Origin: an uncultured Kiritimatiellota bacterium
Lineage (GTDB): Bacteria; Verrucomicrobiota; Kiritimatiellia; RFP12; UBA1067
Reading direction: 5' to 3'
Assembly: GCA_934635385.1 (NCBI GenBank)
Contig: CAKTZI010000015.1
Location: 16,415-80,414 of the forward strand
DNA: 64,000 nucleotides
The position numbers were made by a program, and so were the translations under genes. Shown here in pieces: positions 32,711 through 41,494 of the stretch (the stretch's first letter is position 1; each line of letters begins with the position of its first letter). The notes under the pieces are model-generated. The model was not told the DNA's origin. It did no database searches and saw nothing but the letters and a program-made list of their open reading frames with translations.

Positions 32711-33811
32711 TCAGCCGTCGGACAGCCCTCTCCGTCGCCGGATGCGCCAGAGGACCAGCGGGTAGTAGAGATACTTGAAATACGCCCGTGCGGGGAGATC
32801 GAGCAGCGGATTGATGCCGCAGATGAGCACGAGCGGTGCGGCCAGCTTTTTCGGGAAGCCCGCGTGGCGCGTCAGCTTCAGATACGCGCGCCGTCCACCC
32901 TTTTCCAGAACCCGCCGCAGACAGGCCGTCCGCACAGTCGCGGGAAAGCCGGCGGGGCCGACGGGATAGCGGTCCGTGAAATAGAGGTCGAAGAAGAAGG
33001 ACAGGTAGCGCCGTGCCCAGGCGCGGGCGAGGCGCTCGGAGGGACGTTGCGCGGCGAAGAAGGAAAAGAGGTGGCGCACGACTTCCGCGTACTGGACGAA
33101 GTCCGTCCCCGTCACGGTCGTGATGGATCCCGGACGATGGCGGTAGACGAAGACGTCGAAATCGACCGGCAGCAGCCGACGGGCGAACGTCAGGACACGC
33201 GCCGTCCATTCGTTGTCCTCGTACTTGAGGCCGGGGCGGAACGTGAGACCCTGCGCAAGCAGGAAGTCGCGGCGGCAGACGCTAAGCGCGGCCATCGGCT
33301 GGATGTAGCGCGGCGATTCCGAGAACCAGACCATCGCCTCCTCGCCCGTGCGGATGCGGCCCATGTCCGTAGGACGGAAATTGACGTGCCGCGCGACGAA
33401 CGTCCGCCCGCCCTGCGCGTCCTCCCGATACTCGGTCGCCGTGCCCTGCACGACGTCCGGCTCGCCGTGGGCTCGGATCGCGGCGGCCAATTGCGCCAAC
33501 GCCCCGTCCGCCAGCCAGTCGTCGCCGTCCAGCCAGAGGACATACCGGCCCTTCGCAAGGGACAGGCCCCGGTTGCGCGGCGTCGCCGGTGACCCGCTTC
33601 TCGGGCCTGTAATGACCCGAAACCGCGCATCCGCCGACGCCACGGCGCGGCACGTCGCCTCCGTCGCATCGGACGACGCCTCGACGGAGAGAATGCACTC
33701 CCAGTCGTCGAACGACTGCCCGCGCACGGACGCGGCCATGTCGTCCACGTACCGCGCCACCTGACAGCACGGCACGATGATCGAGAAGAAAGGACGGTTT
33801 TCACTTTTCAT
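32711..33811 (-). CDS. GT2-family glycosyltransferase
   Basis: A 366-residue GT-A enzyme: FFSIIVPCCQVARYVDDMAA at the start, SVEASSDATEATCRAVASAD, PATPRNRGLSLAKGRYVLWL and the metal-binding DGDD (LDGDDWLADG), then YEDNEWTARVLTFA as the base region. Its C terminus has a hydrophobic, basic stretch (YFKYLYYPLVLWRIRRRRG), possibly membrane-associated. The ATG at 33811 is used because the frame upstream to 33868 overlaps the AlbA gene end and lacks domain sequence. Role: a sugar transfer step of the surface glycan. Confidence 0.85.
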   Translation of the reverse strand: MKSENRPFFSIIVPCCQVARYVDDMAASVRGQSFDDWECILSVEASSDATEATCRAVASADARFRVITGPRSGSPATPRNRGLSLAKGRYVLWLDGDDWLADGALAQLAAAIRAHGEPDVVQGTATEYREDAQGGRTFVARHVNFRPTDMGRIRTGEEAMVWFSESPRYIQPMAALSVCRRDFLLAQGLTFRPGLKYEDNEWTARVLTFARRLLPVDFDVFVYRHRPGSITTVTGTDFVQYAEVVRHLFSFFAAQRPSERLARAWARRYLSFFFDLYFTDRYPVGPAGFPATVRTACLRRVLEKGGRRAYLKLTRHAGFPKKLAAPLVLICGINPLLDLPARAYFKYLYYPLVLWRIRRRRGLSDG

Positions 33812-33833
33812 TGACAAATCCCGTTCTTTCGCG

Positions 33834-35306
33834 TCAGCCGTTTCCGATGGATGCGCCGCCTTGACCAATATCTACGGCAAAATACCCGCCCGTCTTGGGC
33901 GCACCACGGAAGACAATCGCACCGCCAACGGCGGCAAGATGCCGCCTGATCGTCGCCCGGCTGACCCCCATCAGCCGCACAAGGGCCGGGACGCGAATGC
34001 CGGGGTTGGCCCGAACGGCCTCAAGGATGTCGAATCGTTTTACAGGCTCATTTACTGGCTCATTTACTGGCTCATTTACTGGCTCATTTCTCGCGGCCCT
34101 TGAATCCGCATCCACCCATCGTGGCGGTTGACTCGGACGCCAGATCACAAACCGCATATCAATGCCGTTGTCCTTAATCTCCAGCGGCTTCAATCGCATT
34201 TCCGCCAACATCTCGTTGATGCGCGGCACACCGCTGCCCCAAGCCTCAATGATGCGCATGTACTTGCATGCCAGCGCCAAGGCGCGATTCCGGGCAATCG
34301 AATGGCCCTCGCGCATCATCTCCACCGACATGCCGTGCGGCAATCCGCCGGGAGACGTAATCTCCAGCCGATCGTCAAACAGGGCGACCTGTACGGACAT
34401 TGCCAACGGGTTGACGTAACTGCGATGAACAATGGCGTTGACGATCAGTTCGCGAATCGCGCTTGGCGGCAATTCGTAGTCGGGGCGCCCCTGCACGCCA
34501 ACGACCTTCAAGCCGACGTCGATCTTCTCCATGACAAACTGATAGGCATCGTCGATCTGCCTGATGATCGATCCCGTATACTCACGCTTGGACGTGAAGA
34601 ACGCACGGGACGCGCCACGGAACACGCCGCACTTGACCTCTGCCCAGAACCTGCGCGAACCGACCAAGAGCGCGTAGGCATAGGTCGGACACAGTTTCCG
34701 TCCGCTTCGGACCAGTACGCCCCAGTCCTCCAGTTGCGCAGGCGTGACCTTCTTGATTGCCTTCCGCTCGGCCGCATCCTCACAGTTCGCGCGCGCCATC
34801 CTGTACATCGTTGCACACAGACGCTTGAGTTCTGTCGGCACGACCGCCATGTCCGGGCAGATCTGCGAATCGAACGACTGTCCGCTCCCCGAAAACTCCA
34901 GGTCGCGAATGCGATCCTCGTCTGCCAGTCGGGATGTCGCTCCGACACGCACGAACGTTCCCCTCTCACGCCCAAGAGCCCGAACGTAATACGGGCAATG
35001 CCGTCCGCCCGCGACCTCGACGATGACGACCGTCTTGCCGTCAACGGTCGCGACCTCCGAATCGACGGCGACGAGCGGCATGCACCCGTTCGAGATCGCA
35101 TCCATGACGCTGTCGGCCATCTTGAACGCTTCAAGCGCGTCCACGCCGACAACGGTTCGGTCGTCGTCCACGCCGAAGACAAGCCGACCGCCATGGCAAT
35201 TCGCAAACGCCACGACCGTCTTGAGAAATTTCAGATGATCCTTCGGAACGTCCCTCTTGAATTCAAGAGACGACGTTTCGCCTTTCCTGATTTCGTCTTT
35301 CAGCAT
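33834..35306 (-). CDS. AlbA_2-domain, RecG-like ATP-binding regulator
   Basis: A 490-residue protein. The AlbA_2 domain (SSLEFKRDVPKDHLKFLKTV, AFANCHGGRLVFGVDDDRTV) spans residues 10-130. The HATPase_c_4-like region (LPPSAIRELIVNAIVHRSYV, ITSPGGLPHGMSVEMMREGH, RIIEAWGSGVPRINEMLAEM) spans about 270-380. A four-residue tandem linker NEPV x4 follows, then a winged helix (VPALVRLMGVSRATIRRHLA). The whole architecture is complete, unlike the fragments at 27169 and 38385. Start 35306 has GGAG seven bp upstream and a TATACT -10 at 35361. Such proteins are called transcriptional regulators; a defence link is suggested by context only. Confidence 0.85.
   Translation of the reverse strand: MLKDEIRKGETSSLEFKRDVPKDHLKFLKTVVAFANCHGGRLVFGVDDDRTVVGVDALEAFKMADSVMDAISNGCMPLVAVDSEVATVDGKTVVIVEVAGGRHCPYYVRALGRERGTFVRVGATSRLADEDRIRDLEFSGSGQSFDSQICPDMAVVPTELKRLCATMYRMARANCEDAAERKAIKKVTPAQLEDWGVLVRSGRKLCPTYAYALLVGSRRFWAEVKCGVFRGASRAFFTSKREYTGSIIRQIDDAYQFVMEKIDVGLKVVGVQGRPDYELPPSAIRELIVNAIVHRSYVNPLAMSVQVALFDDRLEITSPGGLPHGMSVEMMREGHSIARNRALALACKYMRIIEAWGSGVPRINEMLAEMRLKPLEIKDNGIDMRFVIWRPSQPPRWVDADSRAARNEPVNEPVNEPVNEPVKRFDILEAVRANPGIRVPALVRLMGVSRATIRRHLAAVGGAIVFRGAPKTGGYFAVDIGQGGASIGNG
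34041..34090. repeat. 12-bp tandem repeat encoding NEPV x4
   Basis: Four units of ACTGGCTCATTT in frame in the linker of the AlbA_2 protein. Length changes would alter the linker by four residues without a frameshift. Confidence 0.9.
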
Positions 35307-35360
35307 GCCGTTCTCCGCAATCTCATCAGCCTTTCGCCACCTTCTGTCCCATCACCGCAA

Positions 35361-35371
35361 AGTATACCAAA
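35361..35371 (-). promoter_or_regulatory. Extended -10-like promoter of the AlbA_2 gene
   Basis: Minus strand ATTTTGGTATACTTTG, same spacing as the TTTGGTATAAT promoters but with TATACT. Confidence 0.5.
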
Positions 35372-35380
35372 ATTCGCGTG

Positions 35381-36940
35381 TCAAGGCCGACCGCCGCCAG
35401 ACTGGCCGCCACGGGCTTTCAGCTTAACCAAGACTTCATGGAGATCGCGGCGGAAGAACGCGAGGACGCCGCCGCTCGCGACAAGGGCGGCGACGAGGCC
35501 GCGCGCGGCCAAACCGAGGAAACCGTCGCCGAGCAGTGCCACGCTCGCCCCCCACGTGACGGCGCACAGGCCGACCGCGAACGCGGCGAACGACAGCTGA
35601 AGGCGCACGTAGCGGCTCAGGAAACTCCGCCCTTCCGCATCCGTCCCCGTCAGGTAGTGGCGGAAGACGACCGCCCCTTCCCACGGAATCTCGATGACGA
35701 GAAACGCGAGGACGGTCGAGACGATGGCGCCGTTCAGCCCCCACACGGAAATGAGCGCGACGTTCAGCGCGAGGTTCGCGACGCCCGAGACGACCGGCTT
35801 GAAGCGGTCTTCGCGCCACAGCCCCAGAGCCGACTTGAACATCTGCAGGACCTGCCGCGAATAGTTGACGTAGAAGAAGACGACCATCAGCAGGGCCGTG
35901 GAGAACGGCTGCATCAGCTCTGGACGCTTCGCCGTCCAGAGGCGCATGAACGGCTGATACAGGGCCAGCATCATCGCCGCGCTCCACGAGACGACGATGA
36001 GCGAGAGGACGTTCAGCTTGCGGAACTTCTCCCAGACGGCCCGCTTCGGCTCCGTGTGGACGGCGTTCCCGAACCCCGCCGTCAGCGAGTCGTAGATGAC
36101 GTAGATGAAGCCGCAGACGGACTTGTAGATCGTGTAGTAGTTCCCGTAGGCCGCGACGGCGACGAGGCCGAGGCACGACGAGATGACGAGGTTGTCGCTC
36201 GAATACGAGATGACCGTCCCCACGCGGTGCAGGAAAAGCGAACCGACGTCCGACAAAACCTTCCGCCGCCGTTCGCGCGAGAGCCGTCCCGCGCACACGA
36301 TGTCGGGGAAAAGCCGGCTCGTCGCACGCGCCACGAGCAGGTTCGTCAGCACCGTGAAGACGACAGTCGTCAGCACGTAATGGTAATAGTTGCGCGTCAG
36401 GCAAAGGACGCCGAGCGAGGCCGCATACTGCGCGATCGTCACGCCCGTGTGGATGTGGGTCTGCACGTCCTGCCGCTGGTGGACCGTGAGGAGAACGCCC
36501 TTGTAGGCGAAGAGGAAATAGCTCAGGACGGCGTTCGCGAGATGGATGAGATAGACGAGCCGCAAGTCGATGTCGGCGGGCGCCGTGCCATGCACGAGCT
36601 TCGGCAGGAACGGCAGGAGCGCCAGTCCGCTGACGAGGATGAAGCAGCCGACGAGGCGGAAGACCGTGCGGTAGAAGCTGAAGTAGGCGCAGACCGTCTC
36701 GCGGTCGTCCTCGGCGACCGGCTTGTAGAGCGCACAGACAATGGCCTGTCCGAAGCCAAGTTCCGCAAGCGACAGGACGCCGAGCAAGGATGCGAAGAGC
36801 CCGTTCAGGCCAAGGTATTCTGCGCCCATCCACCAGATGAAGAGCGTACGGTTGACGAACGGCAGAAAGAGCGTCAACCCGCGGTTGATCACCCCCGCGA
36901 CGACGTTCCGCTTCGCGTTGCCGACCATGTCGAGCTTCAT
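35381..36940 (-). CDS. Wzx-like polysaccharide flippase (MATE/MOP superfamily)
   Basis: A 519-residue integral membrane protein with about 12-14 hydrophobic helices (for example LFLPFVNRTLFIWWMGAEYL, LVGCFILVSGLALLPFLPKL, VLTTVVFTVLTNLLVA, LALNVALISVWGLNGAIVST). The start KLDMVGNAKRNVVAGVINRG and GAEYLGLNGLFASLLGVLSL are typical of Wzx/polysaccharide transport proteins. The ATG at 36940 has GAAGGAGAGG upstream, better than 36961. It would flip lipid-linked repeat units across the inner membrane and fits the GT2, GT4 and AlkP genes nearby. Confidence 0.85.
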   Translation of the reverse strand: MKLDMVGNAKRNVVAGVINRGLTLFLPFVNRTLFIWWMGAEYLGLNGLFASLLGVLSLAELGFGQAIVCALYKPVAEDDRETVCAYFSFYRTVFRLVGCFILVSGLALLPFLPKLVHGTAPADIDLRLVYLIHLANAVLSYFLFAYKGVLLTVHQRQDVQTHIHTGVTIAQYAASLGVLCLTRNYYHYVLTTVVFTVLTNLLVARATSRLFPDIVCAGRLSRERRRKVLSDVGSLFLHRVGTVISYSSDNLVISSCLGLVAVAAYGNYYTIYKSVCGFIYVIYDSLTAGFGNAVHTEPKRAVWEKFRKLNVLSLIVVSWSAAMMLALYQPFMRLWTAKRPELMQPFSTALLMVVFFYVNYSRQVLQMFKSALGLWREDRFKPVVSGVANLALNVALISVWGLNGAIVSTVLAFLVIEIPWEGAVVFRHYLTGTDAEGRSFLSRYVRLQLSFAAFAVGLCAVTWGASVALLGDGFLGLAARGLVAALVASGGVLAFFRRDLHEVLVKLKARGGQSGGGRP

Positions 36941-37000
36941 GCGCCTCTCCTTCTCATCCATCTCGCCGGTCCGTCCACGAGCCGACAGCCTCCCATCTTC

Positions 37001-38011
37001 TCATTGATCCCTTCCGTCCAAAAGCAGTTTCAGCTGCCGATCAAAATCAGACTCAATCTTCTGGTGCCTATTAAACGCTTCATATTCAGCGAACGCCTTT
37101 GCATCGGCCCGTTCCCGCGAGACTGAACCAGCACCCATCAAGACATCATATCGGTTGAACGAGAGGAAAGCGTCAACGCTCTTTGCAAACTCTTCCATTG
37201 TGAACGTCACATGCCGCTGAATAAGCCCCTCAATGTAATCAAAATAACCAACAACCGCACGTTCAAGGCTTCGAACCTGTTCTGCCGTCAAGTAATTCTT
37301 GGCGATGTTGGAGTCGCTCTTGAGGACACGCCCATCCGGAGCATTCCGCCATGTCGCCAATCCCATGTGATCCTTCGACGAATCCGCTCGGCGATAAACT
37401 ATTTCAGCCGCCGTCTCGCCCGTAATCGCATAATGGAACTTATTCTGTATCGACGCATAAAAAGACTTGGTGATCTCTGCTTCTCGACTATAGTCCGTCG
37501 AACACTCGGCATAAATGTCAGTAAGCTGCTGCCAAATGCGACGCTCGCTGGCGCGGATGGAACGGACGCGCTCCAGCAATTCGCGAAAATAATCCTCTCC
37601 GAATGGATTGCCGCCTCTCTTGAGGCGATTGTCATCAAGCACAAACCCCTTGATGATGTACTCTTTAAGGACTTTTGTCGCCCAAATGCGGAACTGAGTC
37701 GCCCGAAACGAATTGACGCGATATCCGACCGCGATAATGGCATCCAGATTGTAGAAAATGACCTCACGAGACACCTCACGCCCACCCTCGTTTTGAACTT
37801 GTTCCATTTTGGAACATGTTGCATTGACCGATAGTTCGTGCGAATGATAGATGTTCTTCAAGTGCTTGGTAATAGCCTGGCTTTTGACGCCGAACAACCC
37901 AGCCATCGCCTTTTGCGTCAACCACATCGTCTGGTCTGCCAACACTGCATTGACGCGCACATCGCCATCAGGCGTTGAAAACAAAACAATTGGATTGTCT
38001 TCTGCTCTCAT
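37001..38011 (-). CDS. rhuM: RhuM-family protein, canonical long form
   Basis: A 336-residue RhuM protein without a PLD domain. N-terminal half: DVRVNAVLADQTMWLTQKAM, FGVKSQAITKHLKNIYHSHE, VIFYNLDAIIAVGYRVNSFR and FRIWATKVLKEYIIKGFVLD. C-terminal half: DYFRELLERVRSIRASERRI, TKSFYASIQNKFHYAITGET and AEQVRSLERAVVGYFDYIEG, the usual C-terminal region of virulence RhuM. An AAAGG ribosome site precedes the ATG. The internal palindrome lies at codons 64-72. The biochemical function of RhuM is not known; the N-terminal part is probably DNA-binding. Confidence 0.9.
   Translation of the reverse strand: MRAEDNPIVLFSTPDGDVRVNAVLADQTMWLTQKAMAGLFGVKSQAITKHLKNIYHSHELSVNATCSKMEQVQNEGGREVSREVIFYNLDAIIAVGYRVNSFRATQFRIWATKVLKEYIIKGFVLDDNRLKRGGNPFGEDYFRELLERVRSIRASERRIWQQLTDIYAECSTDYSREAEITKSFYASIQNKFHYAITGETAAEIVYRRADSSKDHMGLATWRNAPDGRVLKSDSNIAKNYLTAEQVRSLERAVVGYFDYIEGLIQRHVTFTMEEFAKSVDAFLSFNRYDVLMGAGSVSRERADAKAFAEYEAFNRHQKIESDFDRQLKLLLDGRDQ
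37796..37820. repeat. 25-bp palindrome inside the RhuM gene at 37001
   Basis: Arms AACTTGTTCC and GGAACATGTT around ATTTT, inverted with one mismatch at the same arm position as in the gene at 31936. It encodes TCSKMEQV. Confidence 0.85.
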
Positions 38012-38036
38012 CTTATTGCCTTTCTTTTTTCACCTG

Positions 38037-38381
38037 TCACCCCCTGAAGATGAAGAAGACCGCCGCGAAGATGCAGACGGCTGCGGCCAGGTAGTTCCAT
38101 GAGACGGGCTGGCGCATCACCAGCACGGAGAACGGCATGAAGACGAGCAGCGTGACCGCCTCCTGCGTGATCTTCAGCTGCTCCAGCGTCATCGTCTTCG
38201 AGCCGATCCGGTTGGCGGGCACGGCCACGCAGTATTCGACGAACGCGATCAGCCACGAGACGAGAATCGCCACCCAGGCCGGCGCACCCGACAGGCTGCG
38301 CAAATGCCCGTACCAGGCGTAGAGCATCACGAGATTCGACACACACAGAAGCCCGACCGTCATCCAATTGACGTTTGACAC
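38037..38381 (-). CDS. DMT-family small membrane protein (DUF486)
   Basis: A 114-residue protein with four predicted membrane helices (WMTVGLLCVSNLVMLYAWYG, AILVSWLIAFVEYCVAVPAN, TLLVFMPFSVLVM, AAAVCIFAAVFFIFRG). The middle PANRIGSKTMTLEQLKITQE is the hallmark of DUF486/DMT-family proteins. It starts with GTG at 38381 preceded by AAAGGA. A small transporter-like protein of unknown substrate; probably an ordinary chromosomal gene caught between the mobile blocks. Confidence 0.85.
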   Translation of the reverse strand: MSNVNWMTVGLLCVSNLVMLYAWYGHLRSLSGAPAWVAILVSWLIAFVEYCVAVPANRIGSKTMTLEQLKITQEAVTLLVFMPFSVLVMRQPVSWNYLAAAVCIFAAVFFIFRG

Positions 38382-38384
38382 AGG

Positions 38385-39278
38385 TTAAATCCTTTCTTCA
38401 GAATGTCGGCAATTCTTGACGATCCACCGACCGCCTTTGTCCCCACCTTCGCGCACAAGGAGCCCCACCGCCTTCATCGCACGTATGGCGCGCCAAACAC
38501 TGATTGCAGAAAAGCCCAACCTCTTGGCGACGGAAGGAATATCGGTTTCAGGGTCTTCAGCAAAGGCCAAAAGAACCTGTCGGGCGTTTTCGCGGAAGTC
38601 TGTTCGATAGGCGCCCATCAGAATGTCGAAATCGCCTGTTTCACCTTCACTTCTTTGCTTTTCATTTTCACTTATCAGGGCAACATCTTCACTTATGGCG
38701 TTCTCCATCTTCACTTCCGCACTTTCATCGTCACTTATAAGCATTTTCTCCCCCACTTCAGAGTCACCAATCTCGAATTCAACCATCACTTTGGTACGGT
38801 CGGGCTCGTAGCTCTCGACGATGGAGGGGCTGACAAAGCCCTTCTTCTCCCAAACTCCATAGAGGCTCGAAAGCCCTATGCCGGAACGCTCGCCGATGCG
38901 GACAAGCGAGAAGATGTTGAATATCTTTCCGTTTCGCGCATCACTCGTACCGCCGGCAATGGCAACGGACTTGCTCATACGCAACGTTCCCGGATTCGAC
39001 ACCTCAAGACGTTTCGGGTACTTGTCGATCACGATGCCGCGCCGCCCGTGGTAGTCGGCATGGATGAGTGCGTTCGCCAGACAAAAACTCCTGTCTTCCA
39101 AGGCACTTGCAGAACTTCGGACACGACAAGCGCGTCCCTCTCTTATCTTCGCAAAACTGCGAAAACTTGCCTGTTTCCGAGATTTCCTGACATGTCCCGT
39201 CCGCAATCGTGAAGATTTTGCAAGTACCGCTTCCATTGTAAGTTTAAAGGGATTCCTTCGACTTGTCCATTGCCACAA
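38385..39278 (-). pseudogene. Truncated AlbA_2/RecG-like regulator
   Basis: The usable part begins near residue 65: FCLANALIHADYHGRRGIVI, DKYPKRLEVSNPGTLRMSKS, GGTSDARNGKIFNIFSLVRI and GERSGIGLSSLYGVWEKKGF form the HATPase_c_4-like region. After a Glu-rich linker (EVKMENAISEDVALISENEK) a winged helix (IPSVAKRLGFSAISVWRAIR) follows. The AlbA_2 domain is missing and the first 60 codons look unrelated. It is therefore a 5-prime truncated copy, the third AlbA-type locus here. It overlaps nothing and abuts the DUF486 gene. Confidence 0.65.
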
Positions 39279-39328
39279 TGGGATATAGCTTCATCTTACA
39301 AAAGATTTTATGATTCCATAATTCCCAG

Positions 39329-39363
39329 TTTTGACACCCCCTGACTTGATGACAGTGTCAAAA
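39329..39363. terminator. Hairpin after the PD-(D/E)XK nuclease gene
   Basis: TTTTGACAC and GTGTCAAAA are exact inverted arms with a 17-bp centre, 12 bp beyond the stop of the nuclease gene at 39375. There is no strong T-tract. It may end the operon or serve as a binding site. Confidence 0.45.
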
Positions 39364-39374
39364 GCAGAAATCGG

Positions 39375-40340
39375 CTACCCCAAAAGCGTACTCATCAATC
39401 TCTCAAAGCCAGCCGGATTCACAAAATAATTACATGGATTTGCCGTCAGGCAACCAACAAGGTCATCATACTGCCTTTGGATCTTTGGTGTCCGCTTTGC
39501 GGCGAACAACATATCAGCATATTCGCCATCCAGATATGTCAGGTAATGAATTCGTTTGTCCGGCTCCGCAAATCGAATGAAGTTAATGATTTCAACAAGT
39601 TGCTTGTCCTGACCTCCACCAGATCCCTTCATCATCTTGGCTTCAACAATATAATACTCCCTGTTAATCCTGATGACAATATCAGGGAGTTTTCCCTGTT
39701 CAGCCTCTGATGATCTCATTTCAATGGCGAACATTCGCTTAAACTGATCGAACTCGCACCTATCGCCCTTGTCAGGGAGCAAATAGGCATTGTGAGATTC
39801 ATTAGAACAAAATGCCGATTTCATATGCTCAACCGCGAATCGGTGAAGAACATCGGTAATTTTCACAATGCTTGTCTTTGAGTTTCGCTTATGAGAATAA
39901 TTGTCAGACATGACCTGCAATATCGAATCAGAATAGCCATGACTTTGGTACATTGCATGGCGTTCCTTGCAATACAACTGTAGCATCCGATAAATGAACT
40001 GACGCTTCTTTTCCATCGGGAATGCTTTGTAAGACGAATGCGCAGAATTGTATACCATGAAGAACTGTGAAAAAGCAGAGAAATTGATACCGTCAACATT
40101 GTCCAGTATCTCAATGACCTGCTGTACAACTTTCACGACTTCAGGCGACCGTTCATCCTTTCCGTCTCCGATGAGATAATTGAAGACAGTTATCAGCTCG
40201 ATCAGTCGAGCATTTGAAACCATGAACTGATTCCGTGTTTCCCTTGAAGGGGTTATGACCAACTCTCCCTTATTGTAATAGGGATCGATTAACGGATTCG
40301 GATGCCTGGCCGAGTATTCGAGTAGTTCAAGGTTTGTCAT
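39375..40340 (-). CDS. PD-(D/E)XK type II restriction endonuclease
   Basis: A 321-residue protein 12 bp downstream of an N6 methyltransferase gene. Near residue 220 it has KLPDIVIRINREYYIVEAKM, a clean PD...ExK nuclease core (D in PD, E-A-K). Residues 1-200 are helical and would carry recognition. It forms a two-gene type II RM with the methylase. Codon use and composition are AT-rich compared with the flanking glycan genes, consistent with recent import of the pair. Specificity is not readable. Confidence 0.8.
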   Translation of the reverse strand: MTNLELLEYSARHPNPLIDPYYNKGELVITPSRETRNQFMVSNARLIELITVFNYLIGDGKDERSPEVVKVVQQVIEILDNVDGINFSAFSQFFMVYNSAHSSYKAFPMEKKRQFIYRMLQLYCKERHAMYQSHGYSDSILQVMSDNYSHKRNSKTSIVKITDVLHRFAVEHMKSAFCSNESHNAYLLPDKGDRCEFDQFKRMFAIEMRSSEAEQGKLPDIVIRINREYYIVEAKMMKGSGGGQDKQLVEIINFIRFAEPDKRIHYLTYLDGEYADMLFAAKRTPKIQRQYDDLVGCLTANPCNYFVNPAGFERLMSTLLG

Positions 40341-40352
40341 GGTTCAATCTTT

Positions 40353-41459
40353 CTAAAAGAATTCTGGTTGAGAAAGTTGCCCTGCCTTTACAACTTTGTG
40401 ATAGGCACATTCAATGATAGCCCTGCACGTCAGGAAATCCAATCGGCGGCGACGGATGCCATTCCGTGCGTTCCCCTTAAATGGACTTAATATGATATCG
40501 TGAGACTTCTGACGGATTTCCTCCAACACCCTATTACATTCCAAGATAAAAGCAGAACGTTGTTCATCTGGAACATCAATCGCAATGAGCGTCAACAATC
40601 TGGACGAAACCTTTATTTTCTCCTCCCAATTATAGTTTATGTCACTTTTGAAAGCGAAACGTAAACGGTCATCTGGACTTGTATTGTCAACACAACGAAC
40701 AGCAAGCCATCCGCTTGGATCGTTGAATTTCATCTTAACGGAATTCTTTGGGACTAACCGACTATTCTCGACCTCACCTAACGAACATACATATTGCGCA
40801 TTTTTATACACTTTGATTTTCTGCAAAGGCTTACAAACAGAATCAAAGCACAAAACGACAACAGGGGCATCTGTATCTTTGAAAGGGTTTTCCTCCAAAA
40901 TCGTAATTGAAGTCAGTTTGTCCTTCTGTTTGTAGGACGAGTTAATAAACGTCTCTGGCACAATGGCGACAACGTGACGTTGGGCTTCCAGCATCTTGTC
41001 AAGGGCAAGCAAATAGACATCATCATAGCACGTTGAATCAAAATACTTATCAAGTTCAACGTTAATCTTCTTCCTACGTGCTGAATAGTTCGATATATAA
41101 GGGGGATTGGTGACAATAATGGCATTTGGTATATGCGGGATGCTAATCAGAGAATCATTGAAATCCCACCCTAGCGAGCGATCTATGTCTAGTCCTTTTG
41201 ATTCTGTAATCGACGGAACCTCATCTTTGACAGCCTTAATGAGGCATCCAATTCCTGCAAATGGGTCATACACGACACGGCATCCACATGAAGAAATGAA
41301 ATCCTTGATGTGCGGATGAAGCCAACAATTTTTTTGTGTGTAAAATTGTCCCAAGGCACGTTTCTTTGAATCAACGACAGCTGGGAAACCATCGTTTGGA
41401 ACAAGCACGGAAACGGCCGTCACCGCCATCCCTGCGCAGAACTCTTTTCGTGTCACCAT
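40353..41459 (-). CDS. N6-adenine type II DNA methyltransferase
   Basis: An adenine methylase of about 368 residues: RALGQFYTQKNCWLHPHIKD, VVYDPFAGIGCLIKAV (motif I), GLDIDRSLGWDFNDSL and AIIVTNPPYISNYSARRKKI (motif IV NPPY), VVAIVPETFINSSYKQKD. The ATG at 41459 has GTGGAG upstream and is preferred; the frame is open to an ATG at 41495 that overlaps the upstream RhuM-PLD stop. An extended -10 promoter at 41561 lies inside the 3-prime end of that RhuM-PLD gene, so the RM pair is transcribed independently of it. Confidence 0.85.
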   Translation of the reverse strand: MVTRKEFCAGMAVTAVSVLVPNDGFPAVVDSKKRALGQFYTQKNCWLHPHIKDFISSCGCRVVYDPFAGIGCLIKAVKDEVPSITESKGLDIDRSLGWDFNDSLISIPHIPNAIIVTNPPYISNYSARRKKINVELDKYFDSTCYDDVYLLALDKMLEAQRHVVAIVPETFINSSYKQKDKLTSITILEENPFKDTDAPVVVLCFDSVCKPLQKIKVYKNAQYVCSLGEVENSRLVPKNSVKMKFNDPSGWLAVRCVDNTSPDDRLRFAFKSDINYNWEEKIKVSSRLLTLIAIDVPDEQRSAFILECNRVLEEIRQKSHDIILSPFKGNARNGIRRRRLDFLTCRAIIECAYHKVVKAGQLSQPEFF

Positions 41460-41494
41460 AGACCGCTCCACATCTATCATTAAGTCAAAAAGCA

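Noticed and set aside
35378..37126. Plus-strand open frame opposite the flippase (582 codons)
   Set aside because: Extremely charged (Arg/Asp/Glu) shadow of a membrane protein gene; no family features.
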